NCBI RefSeq assembly: GCF_000153325.1
Contig: NZ_CH724146.1
Coordinates: 41,641-105,640, forward strand
Length of the DNA stretch: 64,000 nucleotides
DNA from: Photobacterium sp. SKA34
Lineage (GTDB): Bacteria > Pseudomonadota > Gammaproteobacteria > Enterobacterales > Vibrionaceae
Reading direction: 5' to 3'
Of this stretch, positions 8,547 through 17,578 are shown in pieces (position 1 is the stretch's first letter; each line of letters begins with the position of its first letter). The notes under the pieces are model-generated. The model saw only the letters and a program-made list of their open reading frames with translations. It was not told the DNA's origin and made no database searches. Position numbers and translations under genes: made by a program.

Positions 8547-9404
8547 ATGGATTTACGACTACTACGCTTTTTCATTGCGGTTTATGAAGAAAAAAATATC
8601 ACCTTTGCCGCAGAGCGCTGTTTTGTTTCTCAACCGTCGATCTCCAATGGCATCAAGCAACTAGAGCAAGAGCTGAATACTGTGCTGTTCTTGCGTCATA
8701 AAAAAGGGGTCGATGTCACCGATGAAGCTCACTACCTATATCCCTTAGCAATCCGCTTACTTAACGACGTTAACACCTTGCCGCAATTGTTCCAGCAACG
8801 CACCGAGCGCTTACCATTAACCTTGGCAAATTTTCCCGATTTAAGCCAAAGCCAACTGGCGAAAGTATTTGCAACCTTGCACCACAACATTGCCAATTTA
8901 TCGCTCGAACTGGTTGATCACGAAAAGCCTGCCGATGCTCGCTTAACTCTCGATATGTTCAAAGCAGAAGATGAGATCTTTTTGCCGCTATGGGATGAAG
9001 ACTATGTGCTTTGCATGTTGCCTGATCACCCGTTGGCAAACTTAACATCAGTTTCGCCTGAGCAATTACATCAGCATGATTTTATTGAGTGCCCACCTTG
9101 TGAAGCCCATCAGCAAACCATCAGCTTACTCGCCTGTGATGGCCTATCCGTTAATCTCGTTGCAAAAGCTGAGCATAAAACTCAAGTTATGCACTTGGTT
9201 CAAGCAGGTCTCGGCATTTCATTTTTGCCTACAGGGGTACTGGAAAGTGCCAATCAATTGGTGACCGTTCCATTAGAAGGCCCACGCATGTTTCGCCGTT
9301 TAGGGCTTTGTTATCCCGCCAGTAAAACCTTAAATCCAGCACTTTCTGAGTGCATTAAAGTATTGAGCCAAAGTGTTACCACCATCCAAGCAGAAAAAGG
9401 TTAA
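8547..9404 (+). CDS. LysR family transcriptional regulator
   Basis: This 285-residue regulator has an N-terminal winged helix-turn-helix (residues 1-60, MDLRLLRFFIAVYEEKNITFAAE...SQPSISNGIKQLE) and a periplasmic-binding-protein-like effector domain. The protein is slightly short for the family (about 290-300). It follows the AbgT gene in the same direction but behind a terminator, so co-transcription is unlikely. Target genes are unknown; the transporter upstream is the obvious candidate. Confidence 0.85.
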   Translation: MDLRLLRFFIAVYEEKNITFAAERCFVSQPSISNGIKQLEQELNTVLFLRHKKGVDVTDEAHYLYPLAIRLLNDVNTLPQLFQQRTERLPLTLANFPDLSQSQLAKVFATLHHNIANLSLELVDHEKPADARLTLDMFKAEDEIFLPLWDEDYVLCMLPDHPLANLTSVSPEQLHQHDFIECPPCEAHQQTISLLACDGLSVNLVAKAEHKTQVMHLVQAGLGISFLPTGVLESANQLVTVPLEGPRMFRRLGLCYPASKTLNPALSECIKVLSQSVTTIQAEKG

Positions 9405-9433
9405 GTTTTTCCTATCACACCGATAAGAAAAAC
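9405..9433 (+). terminator. Terminator-like hairpin after the LysR gene
   Basis: A 12-bp stem with one G-T pair (9405-9416 with 9422-9433) has a 5-nt loop and begins right after the stop codon. It lacks a long T-tail on the plus strand, so efficiency is uncertain. Confidence 0.5.
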
Positions 9434-9507
9434 CGACTGTCCCTACAACCCTGCTCGCTTTATTCTTGAGATATTGGTCACTTGATTCTAGTTATGGGTA
9501 GTTTGGT

Positions 9508-10392
9508 ATGAGCACAGCAGAAAATTCACGAGCGCTTGTCGTTGAAGGTGGCGCAATGCGCGGTATTTTTACTAGTGGTGTATTAGATGCCTTTCTCGAT
9601 AACAACTACTTAGACTTTGATTTTGCGATTGGGGTGTCAGCAGGGGCAACCAACCTCATTGGTTACCTGTGTGGTAATTACGGTCGCAGCCATAAAATCA
9701 TTACCGAATATTCCCGTGCTCCTGAATTTATTAACTTTTCACGATTTACTCATGGTGGACACCTCACTGATATTGATTGGCTATGGCGAACCAGTACCCG
9801 CCATCTTCCACTCAACTTACACAAATATGAGCAGCGCCAAATTCCTTTATTTGCCACCACAACAAACCTAGAAACTGGCAAAGCTGAGTACATTGAAGTC
9901 ACTCGTAATAACGTGACCCCCTTGATGGAAGCGACCTGTGCCTTACCCATTGCTTATCGTCATAACCCTACGATTAATGGCATTGCAATGAGTGATGGTG
10001 GCATAGCAGATTCTATCCCTGTGATCGAAGCTTACCGTCGCGGGGCCCGTGATATCACGGTAGTACTGTCTAAACCTTTAGGTTTCCACAAAGCAGAAAC
10101 CAAGGTGCCATGGCTGATCAAATCCATGTTCCATGATCATCCTGCGTTTGCTGATGCGGTGATCAAACGTGCACAGCGCTACAATGCCGCGCTCGATTTT
10201 ATTCATCACCCACCGAAAGATTGTAAAATTACCGTCATTGCGCCAAATAACGACTTTCAAGTTGGGCGTCTGACGCGCAAGCTCGATAAACTAGAGCAAG
10301 GCTATGCGATGGGTAAAGCAGCCGGTAACCGTATTTGTGGTATCACCCCTTGCTATGGTCAAAACTGCCACGGTGATTTAATCGCAGCGTAA
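9508..10392 (+). CDS. Patatin-like phospholipase (YjjU type)
   Basis: This 294-residue serine hydrolase has the patatin elements in order: oxyanion loop VVEGGAMRGIF (about residues 11-21), nucleophile elbow GVSAG at about 42-46, and DGG at about 163-165 for the catalytic Asp of the Ser-Asp dyad. The overall pattern matches E. coli YjjU. It probably hydrolyses acyl esters of phospholipids in the cytosol or at the membrane. It stands alone between LysR and dps. A 9-bp inverted repeat at 10411-10419/10444-10452 lies past its stop. Confidence 0.85.
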   Translation: MSTAENSRALVVEGGAMRGIFTSGVLDAFLDNNYLDFDFAIGVSAGATNLIGYLCGNYGRSHKIITEYSRAPEFINFSRFTHGGHLTDIDWLWRTSTRHLPLNLHKYEQRQIPLFATTTNLETGKAEYIEVTRNNVTPLMEATCALPIAYRHNPTINGIAMSDGGIADSIPVIEAYRRGARDITVVLSKPLGFHKAETKVPWLIKSMFHDHPAFADAVIKRAQRYNAALDFIHHPPKDCKITVIAPNNDFQVGRLTRKLDKLEQGYAMGKAAGNRICGITPCYGQNCHGDLIAA

Positions 10393-10602
10393 ATATTAAT
10401 AACTATCTTAGAAAGCCACTCAATGTTTGCCGAATCTCATCTGGTGGCTTTCACTTATCTAGCCGGCAATAGATAGTTAACACCTATTGGTACAATAGAA
10501 CCTAACAACTATACCTATCATAACGTTATCCCTATACTGACCACATCTTCTGAAAGGTAAGCACCTTTTGGTCAATTTATCGAATTAAGTAAGGAAAGTA
10601 GC

Positions 10603-11079
10603 ATGACTAGCGAAATGAATTTAATCGGTCTCGATACCCAAAAAGCAAAAGCTCTGGCTACAGACCTCAATAAATTATTAGCTGATTACCAAGTGTTATA
10701 CATGAATACCCGTGGCTATCACTGGAATATTAAAGGACAAGAATTTTTTGAGCTTCATGTGAAGTTTGAAGAGATTTACACTGATCTTCAGCTAAAGATC
10801 GATGAACTTGCAGAGCGTATTTTAACCCTTGGTTATACGCCAGATCATAGTTTCAGCTGTTACCTCGACGTAAGTGATATCCAAGAACATCGCAATGCAA
10901 CACAAGGAAAAGACTGTGTTGAAGGCTTAGTGAATGGCTTTAGTGTCTTGCTACGTTTAGAACGTCAAATTTTAGTGCAAGCAGGTGATGCTGATGATGA
11001 AGGTACGGCTGCATTGATGGGTGATTACATCCGTGAGCAAGAAAAACTACTATGGATGTTAAACGCATACCGCCAATAG
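10603..11079 (+). CDS. dps: Dps family ferritin-like DNA-protection protein
   Basis: This 158-residue four-helix-bundle protein should form a 12-subunit shell that oxidises Fe(II) with hydrogen peroxide and protects DNA in stationary phase or oxidative stress. The intersubunit ferroxidase ligands are in place: His40 and His52, Asp67 and Glu71, with the spacing of E. coli Dps (12, 15, 4). The N-terminus is short and has few Lys, so DNA binding may be weak. A strong AAGGAAAG site precedes the start. Confidence 0.85.
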   Translation: MTSEMNLIGLDTQKAKALATDLNKLLADYQVLYMNTRGYHWNIKGQEFFELHVKFEEIYTDLQLKIDELAERILTLGYTPDHSFSCYLDVSDIQEHRNATQGKDCVEGLVNGFSVLLRLERQILVQAGDADDEGTAALMGDYIREQEKLLWMLNAYRQ

Positions 11080-11193
11080 AAAATAAATAAACAAGCAGAT
11101 ATGGATTTAGTCGGCCATATTATGCGCTTGTAACGTTGTATCAACGACGCTGCTCCCTCCGACTCTCCAACTACAATATTACGATTCCTATTC

Positions 11194-11223
11194 GGGGGCG
11201 AGACTACATAGCCCCCACTTTTT
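11194..11223 (+). terminator. Rho-independent terminator downstream of dps
   Basis: A GC-rich 6-bp stem GGGGGC/GCCCCC (11194-11199, 11211-11216) is followed by ACTTTTTA. It abuts the stop codon of the convergent EAL-HDOD gene. Confidence 0.75.
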
Positions 11224-12448
11224 ATCGCTTTAAATTCACCGCGGTACATTTATCTGCCCACTCAACCGCAGTCAAATAACTTTCATGTACCACTTCTTCT
11301 TTTATTCCAAGCACCTGACAACAAATCTTTACCCGTGTCCAATCTGCAGTACTGAACGCATCAACCACATCCAACACTAACCCTAATCGCCCATTACGTT
11401 GTAAAAGTGCGGATTTAATTTCAGGTTGAAGCTGGATCATATTCAGTAAACTCTCTAGTGAATTATCAAGCAGAGCATCCAATAACGAAAACATCCCTGC
11501 TAAAAAGGCTTGTTCTGAGCGAAGCACAATGCCACCTTTTGTCACCAGTAACTCACACATTTTGGCGCGTAATAACGATAAAGCATAAAGTTCTTTCGGC
11601 TTCTCAAGCGCAGCATGTGCGGTCGCCACAACACCAATAAATAAGCGTAAGTTATCTTCACCTAAATACACTAAAGCTTGGCGAAATGAGCTGATCGGTG
11701 AGCGTAAACGCTTGGTCACGGTATTGACGTAACGGAGTAATAAATAGGACAGGGAGACGTCACGGCTAATAATGGTTTCGATACGAGAAAAATCCACCGG
11801 ATCATTGGAAATTTCATGCAGTAGCTGTACCGTTGTGAGCTCTGATGGTGCCACTTTACGGCTTTTTAGCACTTCAGGTTTACTGAAAAAATAACCTTGG
11901 AATAAATGAAATCCCACAGCGAGTGCTTGCGCATAATCCTCATAGGTTTCGACTTTTTCTGCTAAAAACTTGGTTTTCAAGTGCTGGTTATCTTTTACAT
12001 ATTGGCAGGCTTGATCAAGGCCTAATGCCAGTAAATCTAGTTTAATGACTGATATGTAAGGCAGGAAACGCTGCCATTCAGGATGACAATCAAAATCATC
12101 AAGCGCAAAGATATAGCCTTTTTGATGGAGATGTTTAACTGCCTGTAAAAGTTCATCACTTGGACGACAACTTTCAAGGATTTCAATAATAACTTTATCT
12201 TTAGGCAGTAATAATGGCATTAATTCAATCAAACAATGCTCAGGAAAATTAATAAAGTTTCTCTGACCTTTGTATGAACGGTTGTCGCCAATCGCCATGT
12301 AATTTTCCATGACTAAGCGACATGTCGCTTCACTCGCATCGATATTCGGAAAAGCATTACTTTCTCCGTCACGAAATAATAATTCATAGCCAATCGTTTG
12401 TTGCTTACGATTAAAAATTGGCTGACGAGCAACATAGGAATACATCAA
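11222..12448 (-). CDS. EAL-HDOD protein (YuxH/CdgJ type)
   Basis: This 408-residue cytosolic signalling protein joins an N-terminal EAL-type c-di-GMP domain (residues 1 to about 200) to a C-terminal HDOD domain. The EAL motif itself reads ELL (YELLFRDG), the DDFG motif reads DDFD, and KLD and AEKVE are retained, as is common in the YuxH group. Vibrio CdgJ of this architecture affects motility. Whether this one cleaves c-di-GMP cannot be told. The rhtB gene lies 26 bp upstream in the same direction, so the two may be co-transcribed. Confidence 0.8.
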   Translation of the reverse strand: MMYSYVARQPIFNRKQQTIGYELLFRDGESNAFPNIDASEATCRLVMENYMAIGDNRSYKGQRNFINFPEHCLIELMPLLLPKDKVIIEILESCRPSDELLQAVKHLHQKGYIFALDDFDCHPEWQRFLPYISVIKLDLLALGLDQACQYVKDNQHLKTKFLAEKVETYEDYAQALAVGFHLFQGYFFSKPEVLKSRKVAPSELTTVQLLHEISNDPVDFSRIETIISRDVSLSYLLLRYVNTVTKRLRSPISSFRQALVYLGEDNLRLFIGVVATAHAALEKPKELYALSLLRAKMCELLVTKGGIVLRSEQAFLAGMFSLLDALLDNSLESLLNMIQLQPEIKSALLQRNGRLGLVLDVVDAFSTADWTRVKICCQVLGIKEEVVHESYLTAVEWADKCTAVNLKR

Positions 12449-12474
12449 ACCTTTCCTTTATCTATCATCAAAAT

Positions 12475-13092
12475 TTACGCTCGAGCCAAAGCAAGTAAAG
12501 CACCACATCCAATAAACATAGATCCGAATAAACGGTTTAAACGAGACATCACCGTTGTTGAACGGATATAGCGAGTAAAACGTGACGCTAACAGTACATA
12601 AAATAACATTACACAACCATCAACGACTAATGTCGTTGTACCAAGTACCAATAACTGTGGCAATTGAGGTTCTAGTGGATTGATAAACTGAGGAAATAAC
12701 GCAACTAAGAACACAATCGTTTTGGGATTCGTTAAATTGACAAACACTGCCCGTTTAAACAATGTAGCAGCCGATACAGAGCTATCACATTCGTGTAAGG
12801 CTAATGCTGACTTCTCGCGCCACTTTTGGATCCCCAGCCACACTAAGTACACCGCGCCTAGCCACTTAATAATGGTAAAAACCAACTCAGAGCCGGCGAC
12901 TATAGTTCCTAGCCCTATGCCAACAAGAATGATGTGTGCAGCCATGCCACACTGCAAGCCGATAATAGAGGCTAATGACTTACGCCAGCCATAAACCATC
13001 CCATTACTGATTGAATTTACGGTACCAGAGCCTGGGGCAAAACTAAAGATAACTGCAGCGAGCAAATATGCTAACCAAACATCAATACTCAT
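12475..13092 (-). CDS. rhtB: LysE/RhtB family exporter (homoserine/homoserine lactone efflux)
   Basis: This 205-residue inner-membrane protein has six hydrophobic segments and the RhtB family start with the conserved FAPGSGTVNSISNGMVYGWR loop after the first helix. The later NLTNPKTIVFLVALFPQF is also diagnostic. It exports amino acids such as homoserine or threonine. It is divergent from pldB, as in enterobacteria where rhtB and pldB are neighbours, which supports the gene symbol. Substrate range is inferred only from the family. Confidence 0.8.
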   Translation of the reverse strand: MSIDVWLAYLLAAVIFSFAPGSGTVNSISNGMVYGWRKSLASIIGLQCGMAAHIILVGIGLGTIVAGSELVFTIIKWLGAVYLVWLGIQKWREKSALALHECDSSVSAATLFKRAVFVNLTNPKTIVFLVALFPQFINPLEPQLPQLLVLGTTTLVVDGCVMLFYVLLASRFTRYIRSTTVMSRLNRLFGSMFIGCGALLALARA

Positions 13093-13297
13093 GTGATCTC
13101 AGTGAAATATTTATGACATTTATAAAATGCGTTTATAACCTGAATAGAGCAAATAAAGCAATATGGATACACTTATTCTGTCTTAGATAAATAAGGTATA
13201 CTGTATTAATAATACCATTTTTGACTAATCCACAGTAATCGCCACGCCATAATTTGCTGTGATGCTTTTCAAACAGATAAATTTCGGACGCGCTTTA

Positions 13298-14278
13298 ATG
13301 ACTTGTCAACCTTCGACTTTTCCCCCTTTTTCTCAAGAAGAACATTTCAGCCACACAATGACGAATGCGGTAAGTGAAATGTGGCAACAACGTCACGAAG
13401 GAAAATTCACTGGCGTTAAACAATGTGAATTAGGATGGGTCAGTTTAACCCCAAAGCGCAGTGATAAAGTCATTATCGTGGTTAATGGGCGAGTAGAAAC
13501 CTATTGGAAATACCAAGAGCTGTTCTACGATTTAGTTAAACAAGGCTACCACGTTTATTCCTTCGATCATCGTGGCCAGGGCGTCTCTGAACGATTAGTT
13601 GCTGATCATGAATTAGGATATGTCGAACACTTTGATGACTACGTTGAAGACCTGCATCTTTTTATGCAAAACATCGTAAAACCACAAGATTATAAACAGC
13701 ACTTCATCCTTGGTCATTCGATGGGAGGGGCAATAACCAGTTTAGCACTGGCTCGTTATCCCACTCTTTTTGACCGCGCCGTACTTAGTGCACCCATGCA
13801 TGGCATCTATGTTAAACCTCACTTAAAGCCCTTTGCCGAAGCACTGATCGGCATCACCGAATTATTTTGTCGTCAACCTCACTATGCTATTGGTCAAAAG
13901 CCCTATTATGCAAAACCGTTCGATGGCAACTTACTCACCCACAGCCAAACACGTTACCAATGGTTTCGCGATCTTTACGATGTTCGCCCTGAATTACGCA
14001 TTGGTGGCGCAAGTAATCACTGGGTATGGGAAAGTATTAAAGCGGCCCGTCAAGCGATTCAGCAAGCCAATACCATCACTATCTCTGTTCTTTTACTTCA
14101 AGGCAGTGAAGATAAAATTGTTGATAACGCCTGTCAGCAGCAGTTTCAGCAACGGCTAAACCAAGGCTCAGGGCACTGTAATTTTCAGATTATTGAAGGT
14201 TCTCGCCATGAGATCTTATTTGAAAGTGATCCGCTCCGTAATCAAGCGATTACGGCACTCTTGGCGCATTTTGCTTAA
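13298..14278 (+). CDS. pldB: Lysophospholipase L2
   Basis: This alpha/beta hydrolase has about 326 residues. It has the FDHRGQG segment and the nucleophile elbow GHSMGG, and ends with the family's C-terminal HEILFE segment bearing the catalytic His. PldB hydrolyses lysophospholipids at the inner membrane. The start at 13298 is preferred over 13259 because the distance from there to the conserved TM...MWQQRHEGKFTGV block equals that of E. coli PldB; neither has a strong ribosome site. It lies between rhtB and yigL, as in E. coli. A 9-bp hairpin (14292-14314) follows the gene. Confidence 0.85.
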   Translation: MTCQPSTFPPFSQEEHFSHTMTNAVSEMWQQRHEGKFTGVKQCELGWVSLTPKRSDKVIIVVNGRVETYWKYQELFYDLVKQGYHVYSFDHRGQGVSERLVADHELGYVEHFDDYVEDLHLFMQNIVKPQDYKQHFILGHSMGGAITSLALARYPTLFDRAVLSAPMHGIYVKPHLKPFAEALIGITELFCRQPHYAIGQKPYYAKPFDGNLLTHSQTRYQWFRDLYDVRPELRIGGASNHWVWESIKAARQAIQQANTITISVLLLQGSEDKIVDNACQQQFQQRLNQGSGHCNFQIIEGSRHEILFESDPLRNQAITALLAHFA

Positions 14279-14435
14279 TCTTCACTAACAGACTTTCGTT
14301 TTTATCAAACGAAAGGAAAGCGGAAGTCTAATTATCCTACTTTAGCCTCTTTTTTCCTCATTAACTTGTTTTAGAATTAATCACTTTTTGGCATGCTACA
14401 TATCATTACCGCCCGTTTTACTATCGAGAGTCCAC

Positions 14436-15242
14436 ATGTTTAAAATTGTTGCTTCAGATCTAGATGGCACCTTGCTTACTCCTGAGCATAAGATCGCCCC
14501 GTATACTCAAGATGTCTTACAACGTCTTTATCAACACGATAAGCATTTTGTATTTGCAACAGGTCGCCACCATATAGATGTCGCTGGTATGCGTGAAGAA
14601 CTGGATATCCCTGCTTACATGATCACATCAAATGGCGCCAGTGTGCATGATGCCGACGGTAATCTTGTGTTTCAACAAAGTTTAAGCCCTGAAGTGATCC
14701 GTGGCGTTATTGCACTAGCAAAGCACGATCCTGATTTACACATTCACTTATACCAAGGCGACCATTGGCTACTCAATCATGAAAATGAGGCACTGCGTGA
14801 ATTCCACGATAGCTTTCACTACCAGTTATTTGATGTTGAGAACCCACCGACAGATAACGTATTAAAAGTTTTCTTCACCCGCGATGATCTTGACCATGAG
14901 AAAATGGTGAAGTGGGAGCAAGCATTTAATCAAGAGTTTAAAGACAAAGCTAATATCGCTTTCTCCACACCTTGGTGCTTAGAAGTGATGGATGCTGGCG
15001 TCTCTAAAGGCGATGCCTTAGCTGCTGTAGCCAAAGCGCTAGAGCTGACATTAGATGATTGTATTGCCTTTGGTGATGGAATGAATGATATTGAAATGCT
15101 ATCAATGGCAGGTAAGGGCTTAATCATGGGCACCTCTCATGACAAAGTGAAACAAGCACTACCAGATAATGAGGTTATCGGTTCGAGTGCTGATGAAGCG
15201 GTAGCGCACTACTTAGAAAAGCATCTCCTTAATCACGCATAA
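14436..15242 (+). CDS. yigL: Cof-type HAD phosphatase YigL
   Basis: This protein of about 268 residues belongs to the HAD superfamily with a C2 cap. It has motif I DLDGTLLTP at the N-terminus (nucleophile Asp), motif II at TSNGA, and motif IV GDGMNDIEML for Mg2+ binding. YigL dephosphorylates sugar phosphates and pyridoxal phosphate; in enterobacteria it is involved in recovery from glucose-phosphate stress. The ATG at 14436 has a GAGAG ribosome site. An upstream ATG at 14388 would add 16 residues foreign to the family. It follows pldB, as in E. coli. Confidence 0.88.
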   Translation: MFKIVASDLDGTLLTPEHKIAPYTQDVLQRLYQHDKHFVFATGRHHIDVAGMREELDIPAYMITSNGASVHDADGNLVFQQSLSPEVIRGVIALAKHDPDLHIHLYQGDHWLLNHENEALREFHDSFHYQLFDVENPPTDNVLKVFFTRDDLDHEKMVKWEQAFNQEFKDKANIAFSTPWCLEVMDAGVSKGDALAAVAKALELTLDDCIAFGDGMNDIEMLSMAGKGLIMGTSHDKVKQALPDNEVIGSSADEAVAHYLEKHLLNHA

Positions 15243-15252
15243 AAACCCGTAG

Positions 15253-15281
15253 AAAGGCTGTTAAACACAGCCTTTTCTTAT
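15253..15281 (+). terminator. Terminator between yigL and the EVE gene
   Basis: A 9-bp stem AAAGGCTGT/ACAGCCTTT (15253-15261, 15267-15275) with a 5-nt loop runs into TCTTA. It lies between convergent genes. Confidence 0.8.
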
Positions 15282-15302
15282 ATCACTCCCCTTGAAAACA
15301 GC

Positions 15303-15761
15303 TTAGAACTGCCCGGTCATGGTTAAAATTTCCTGCCATTGCGTGTCAGTAACTGGCATCACGCTTAAGCGACTGCCTTTTTTTACTAGTGACATCTCAG
15401 CCAAGGCTGGATTGGCTTTCATACGTTTTAAGCTAACTAACCGTAAATGACGTTGGTATTCAATATCGACCATAAACCAGCGTGGGTTCTCTGGATCTGA
15501 TTTCGGGTCAAAATACGGACTTTCGGGATCAAACTGGAAGTGATCGGGATACGAGGCTTTAATCACCGTTGCGATCCCAACCACACCAACATCTTTACAC
15601 GATGAATGATAAATGAAGACTTGATCGCCTAATTTTACCTCGTCACGTAACATATTACGTGCCTGATAATTACGAACGCCTTCCCAAGGTGAAACTTTTT
15701 GTAATTTTAGGGTGTCTATAGAAAATGTATCTGGTTCGGTTTTAAATAACCAATAGGCCAT
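15303..15761 (-). CDS. EVE domain protein
   Basis: This 152-residue protein consists of a single EVE domain (PUA-like fold). It has the typical start YWLFKTEPDTFS, the VSPWEGVRNYQARNMLR block and the GDQVFIYHSS block. EVE proteins bind modified bases in DNA or RNA. The start has no strong Shine-Dalgarno but matches the family exactly. It is convergent with yigL and divergent from the lipoprotein gene that begins at 15822. A housekeeping role is likely, as it sits in core context here, far from the defence island. Confidence 0.88.
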   Translation of the reverse strand: MAYWLFKTEPDTFSIDTLKLQKVSPWEGVRNYQARNMLRDEVKLGDQVFIYHSSCKDVGVVGIATVIKASYPDHFQFDPESPYFDPKSDPENPRWFMVDIEYQRHLRLVSLKRMKANPALAEMSLVKKGSRLSVMPVTDTQWQEILTMTGQF

Positions 15762-15821
15762 ATTGTTCTACCATTACTGCCAACTTCCTCATGAATTTGA
15801 GCCTACCATAGAGAGAATAAA

Positions 15822-16238
15822 ATGACAGTTTCACGGTTACCCCTCGCCCTTATCTTTACCGCATCCACACTAACCGGCTGTGCCAGTTGGTTACCAAGTA
15901 GCTTGGGTGGCGATGACAGTAATAGTACTTGGGTGGGTGAGTATCAAAGTCAGCCAGAAATGGGATTAACGACTCTACTTAGCCTTAAAAGCGATCACTC
16001 TGCGACAACCACATATCAATATACCAATGGCGATCCAAGTCTAAAAGAAAACGGGAACTGGCAGGCGATCAGCGACACTCAACTGCAAGTAAAGATGACC
16101 TCACATCATGGGCTCAATAGCGAACGTATTTATACCTTTGATCCGAGTAGGAAGCAGCTCAGCGCAACAGAAGAAACCGTCAACGGTCAGAAATATCACA
16201 TCGGCAATGATGGGTTAGTGCTGACAAAACAAGACTAA
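15822..16238 (+). CDS. Outer-membrane-type lipoprotein, unknown function
   Basis: This 138-residue protein has a lipoprotein signal peptide with lipobox LTGC, Cys at about residue 20. The mature domain starts with a Ser/Gly/Asp linker and then WVGEYQSQPEMGLTTLLSL, a small beta-rich domain reminiscent of NlpE/META-type barrels. Residue +2 is Ala, so sorting to the outer membrane is expected. No catalytic residues are visible and the exact family is not recognised. It stands alone between the EVE and DTW genes. Confidence 0.65.
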   Translation: MTVSRLPLALIFTASTLTGCASWLPSSLGGDDSNSTWVGEYQSQPEMGLTTLLSLKSDHSATTTYQYTNGDPSLKENGNWQAISDTQLQVKMTSHHGLNSERIYTFDPSRKQLSATEETVNGQKYHIGNDGLVLTKQD

Positions 16239-16316
16239 ACGCCACTATCACAATCGTGACTTAAGACATCGATATATGCCACACTGCAAGGGTATTTGAG
16301 GTTAGGAGAAATAACC

Positions 16317-16904
16317 ATGTCATGCCCTCGCTGTGGCTTTCAGCATAATTGTATTTGCAACCTTGAGCCACACCTTCAGTGCCCCGCACACTTTGTGTTA
16401 TTAACTCACCCTCGAGAGCTTAATAAAGATACCAACACAGGTAAGTTACTGGTAAACAGTTTGCCCCATTGCCGCGTTGAGGTATGGCAACGTACCGAGC
16501 CGCCAGTACACTTGCTAGCGCAACTGCGTGATCCTCGCTACCAAGCTTATTTGGTTTTCCCAAGCGATGAGCAACATCCGACTATCGAGCTACCTCAAGC
16601 ACGAACTGAACAACCAATTCCCCTATTTATTATTCTTGATGCCACCTGGCAAGAAGCGAAAAAAATGGTTCGTAAAAGCCCTTGGCTTAGTGACTTGCCG
16701 CGTTTAGCTTTAACGCCACAACAGGCATCAAACTACGCCTTACGACGTAATCAACAAGACGGTAATTTATGTACCTGTGAGGTGGGGATAGTGCTACTTT
16801 CTCAACTGCGACTCACAACAGAAGCAGCACAGTTACAACAATACTTCGCGGCATTTATTGATACTTTTCATGCTGATAAAAGTGGGCATAAGAAAACGAA
16901 TTAA
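16317..16904 (+). CDS. DTW domain protein (tRNA-uridine aminocarboxypropyltransferase-like)
   Basis: This protein of about 195 residues starts with a zinc-binding cysteine cluster, CPRCGFQHNCIC, followed by HPRELNKDTNTGKLL and the DTW-type motif DATWQEAKKM. It ends with YALRRNQQDGNLCTCE. DTW proteins transfer the 3-amino-3-carboxypropyl group from SAM to uridine in tRNA (acp3U). The start at 16317 has an AGGAG site at 16304-16308. An ATG seven codons upstream lies ahead of that site and is not used here. Confidence 0.85.
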   Translation: MSCPRCGFQHNCICNLEPHLQCPAHFVLLTHPRELNKDTNTGKLLVNSLPHCRVEVWQRTEPPVHLLAQLRDPRYQAYLVFPSDEQHPTIELPQARTEQPIPLFIILDATWQEAKKMVRKSPWLSDLPRLALTPQQASNYALRRNQQDGNLCTCEVGIVLLSQLRLTTEAAQLQQYFAAFIDTFHADKSGHKKTN

Positions 16905-17024
16905 CAGATTCAGTACATTATGTTTACTGTTTTAGTAAAATGAGTTTTCGTGCTTTCTTTTCTCATCGAATGAGCTCAAATTACACCCAATATTTAAACA
17001 CTGTATTTTTATTGAAGAAACAAC

Positions 17025-17492
17025 ATGAAAACAAAGATACTTGCCTTAACCGTGATTTTATCAACGCTAGGTCTCGCAGGCTGTGCAGCCAATCCTTATG
17101 GTAATGCTTACAATGTTAATGATGCACGCCAGATGCAAGAAGTATATTACGGTACTGTGGTTCGCACCCAGTCGGTCACATTAAATGGTAATGGTAATGG
17201 TATTGGTACACTTGCCGGTGGTGCTATTGGCGGTATTTTAGGCTCTGGCGTAGGTGGTGGGACAGGCTCTGAAATTGCAACCATCGGTGGTGCATTACTC
17301 GGCGGTTATCTAGGTAATGAAGCGGGTGAGCAAGTCACAAAACGTAATGGTGTTAACTTAACCATTAAGCTAAACAGTGGTCGTACCGTCTCTATCGTGC
17401 AGCAAGTTAATCCAAACGTCATGTTCCATAATGGTGAGCGTGTTCAAGTTAACATTTCTGACGATGGCACTTCACGCGTGACTCCAGCTTAA
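17025..17492 (+). CDS. slyB: Glycine-zipper outer membrane lipoprotein (SlyB-like)
   Basis: This 155-residue lipoprotein has lipobox LAGC (Cys at about residue 20). Two glycine-zipper segments follow at about residues 65-105 (GTLAGGAIGGILGSGVGGGT and IGGALLGGYLGNEAGEQ), then a small soluble C-terminal domain. The arrangement YGTVVRTQSV before the zipper and RNGVNLTIKLNSGRTVSIVQQ after it matches SlyB/Pcp lipoproteins. SlyB helps maintain envelope integrity and is under PhoP control in enterobacteria; no PhoP box is claimed here. Confidence 0.8.
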   Translation: MKTKILALTVILSTLGLAGCAANPYGNAYNVNDARQMQEVYYGTVVRTQSVTLNGNGNGIGTLAGGAIGGILGSGVGGGTGSEIATIGGALLGGYLGNEAGEQVTKRNGVNLTIKLNSGRTVSIVQQVNPNVMFHNGERVQVNISDDGTSRVTPA

Positions 17493-17517
17493 GTGTTTCT
17501 TCTCAAAACAACATCAA

Positions 17518-17543
17518 AAAGGCGCTCATTTAGCGCCTTTTTC
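17518..17543 (+). terminator. Rho-independent terminator of the slyB-like gene
   Basis: A 9-bp stem AAAGGCGCT/AGCGCCTTT (17518-17526, 17532-17540) with a 5-nt loop runs into T residues. Confidence 0.9.
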
Positions 17544-17578
17544 ATTGATAGTTATAGATAGTGTCTCAGCATTTATCA

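Noticed and set aside
15303..15761. EVE gene as part of a modified-DNA restriction system
   Set aside because: It stands alone among core genes, with no nuclease or ATPase next to it, so a defence role is not supported.
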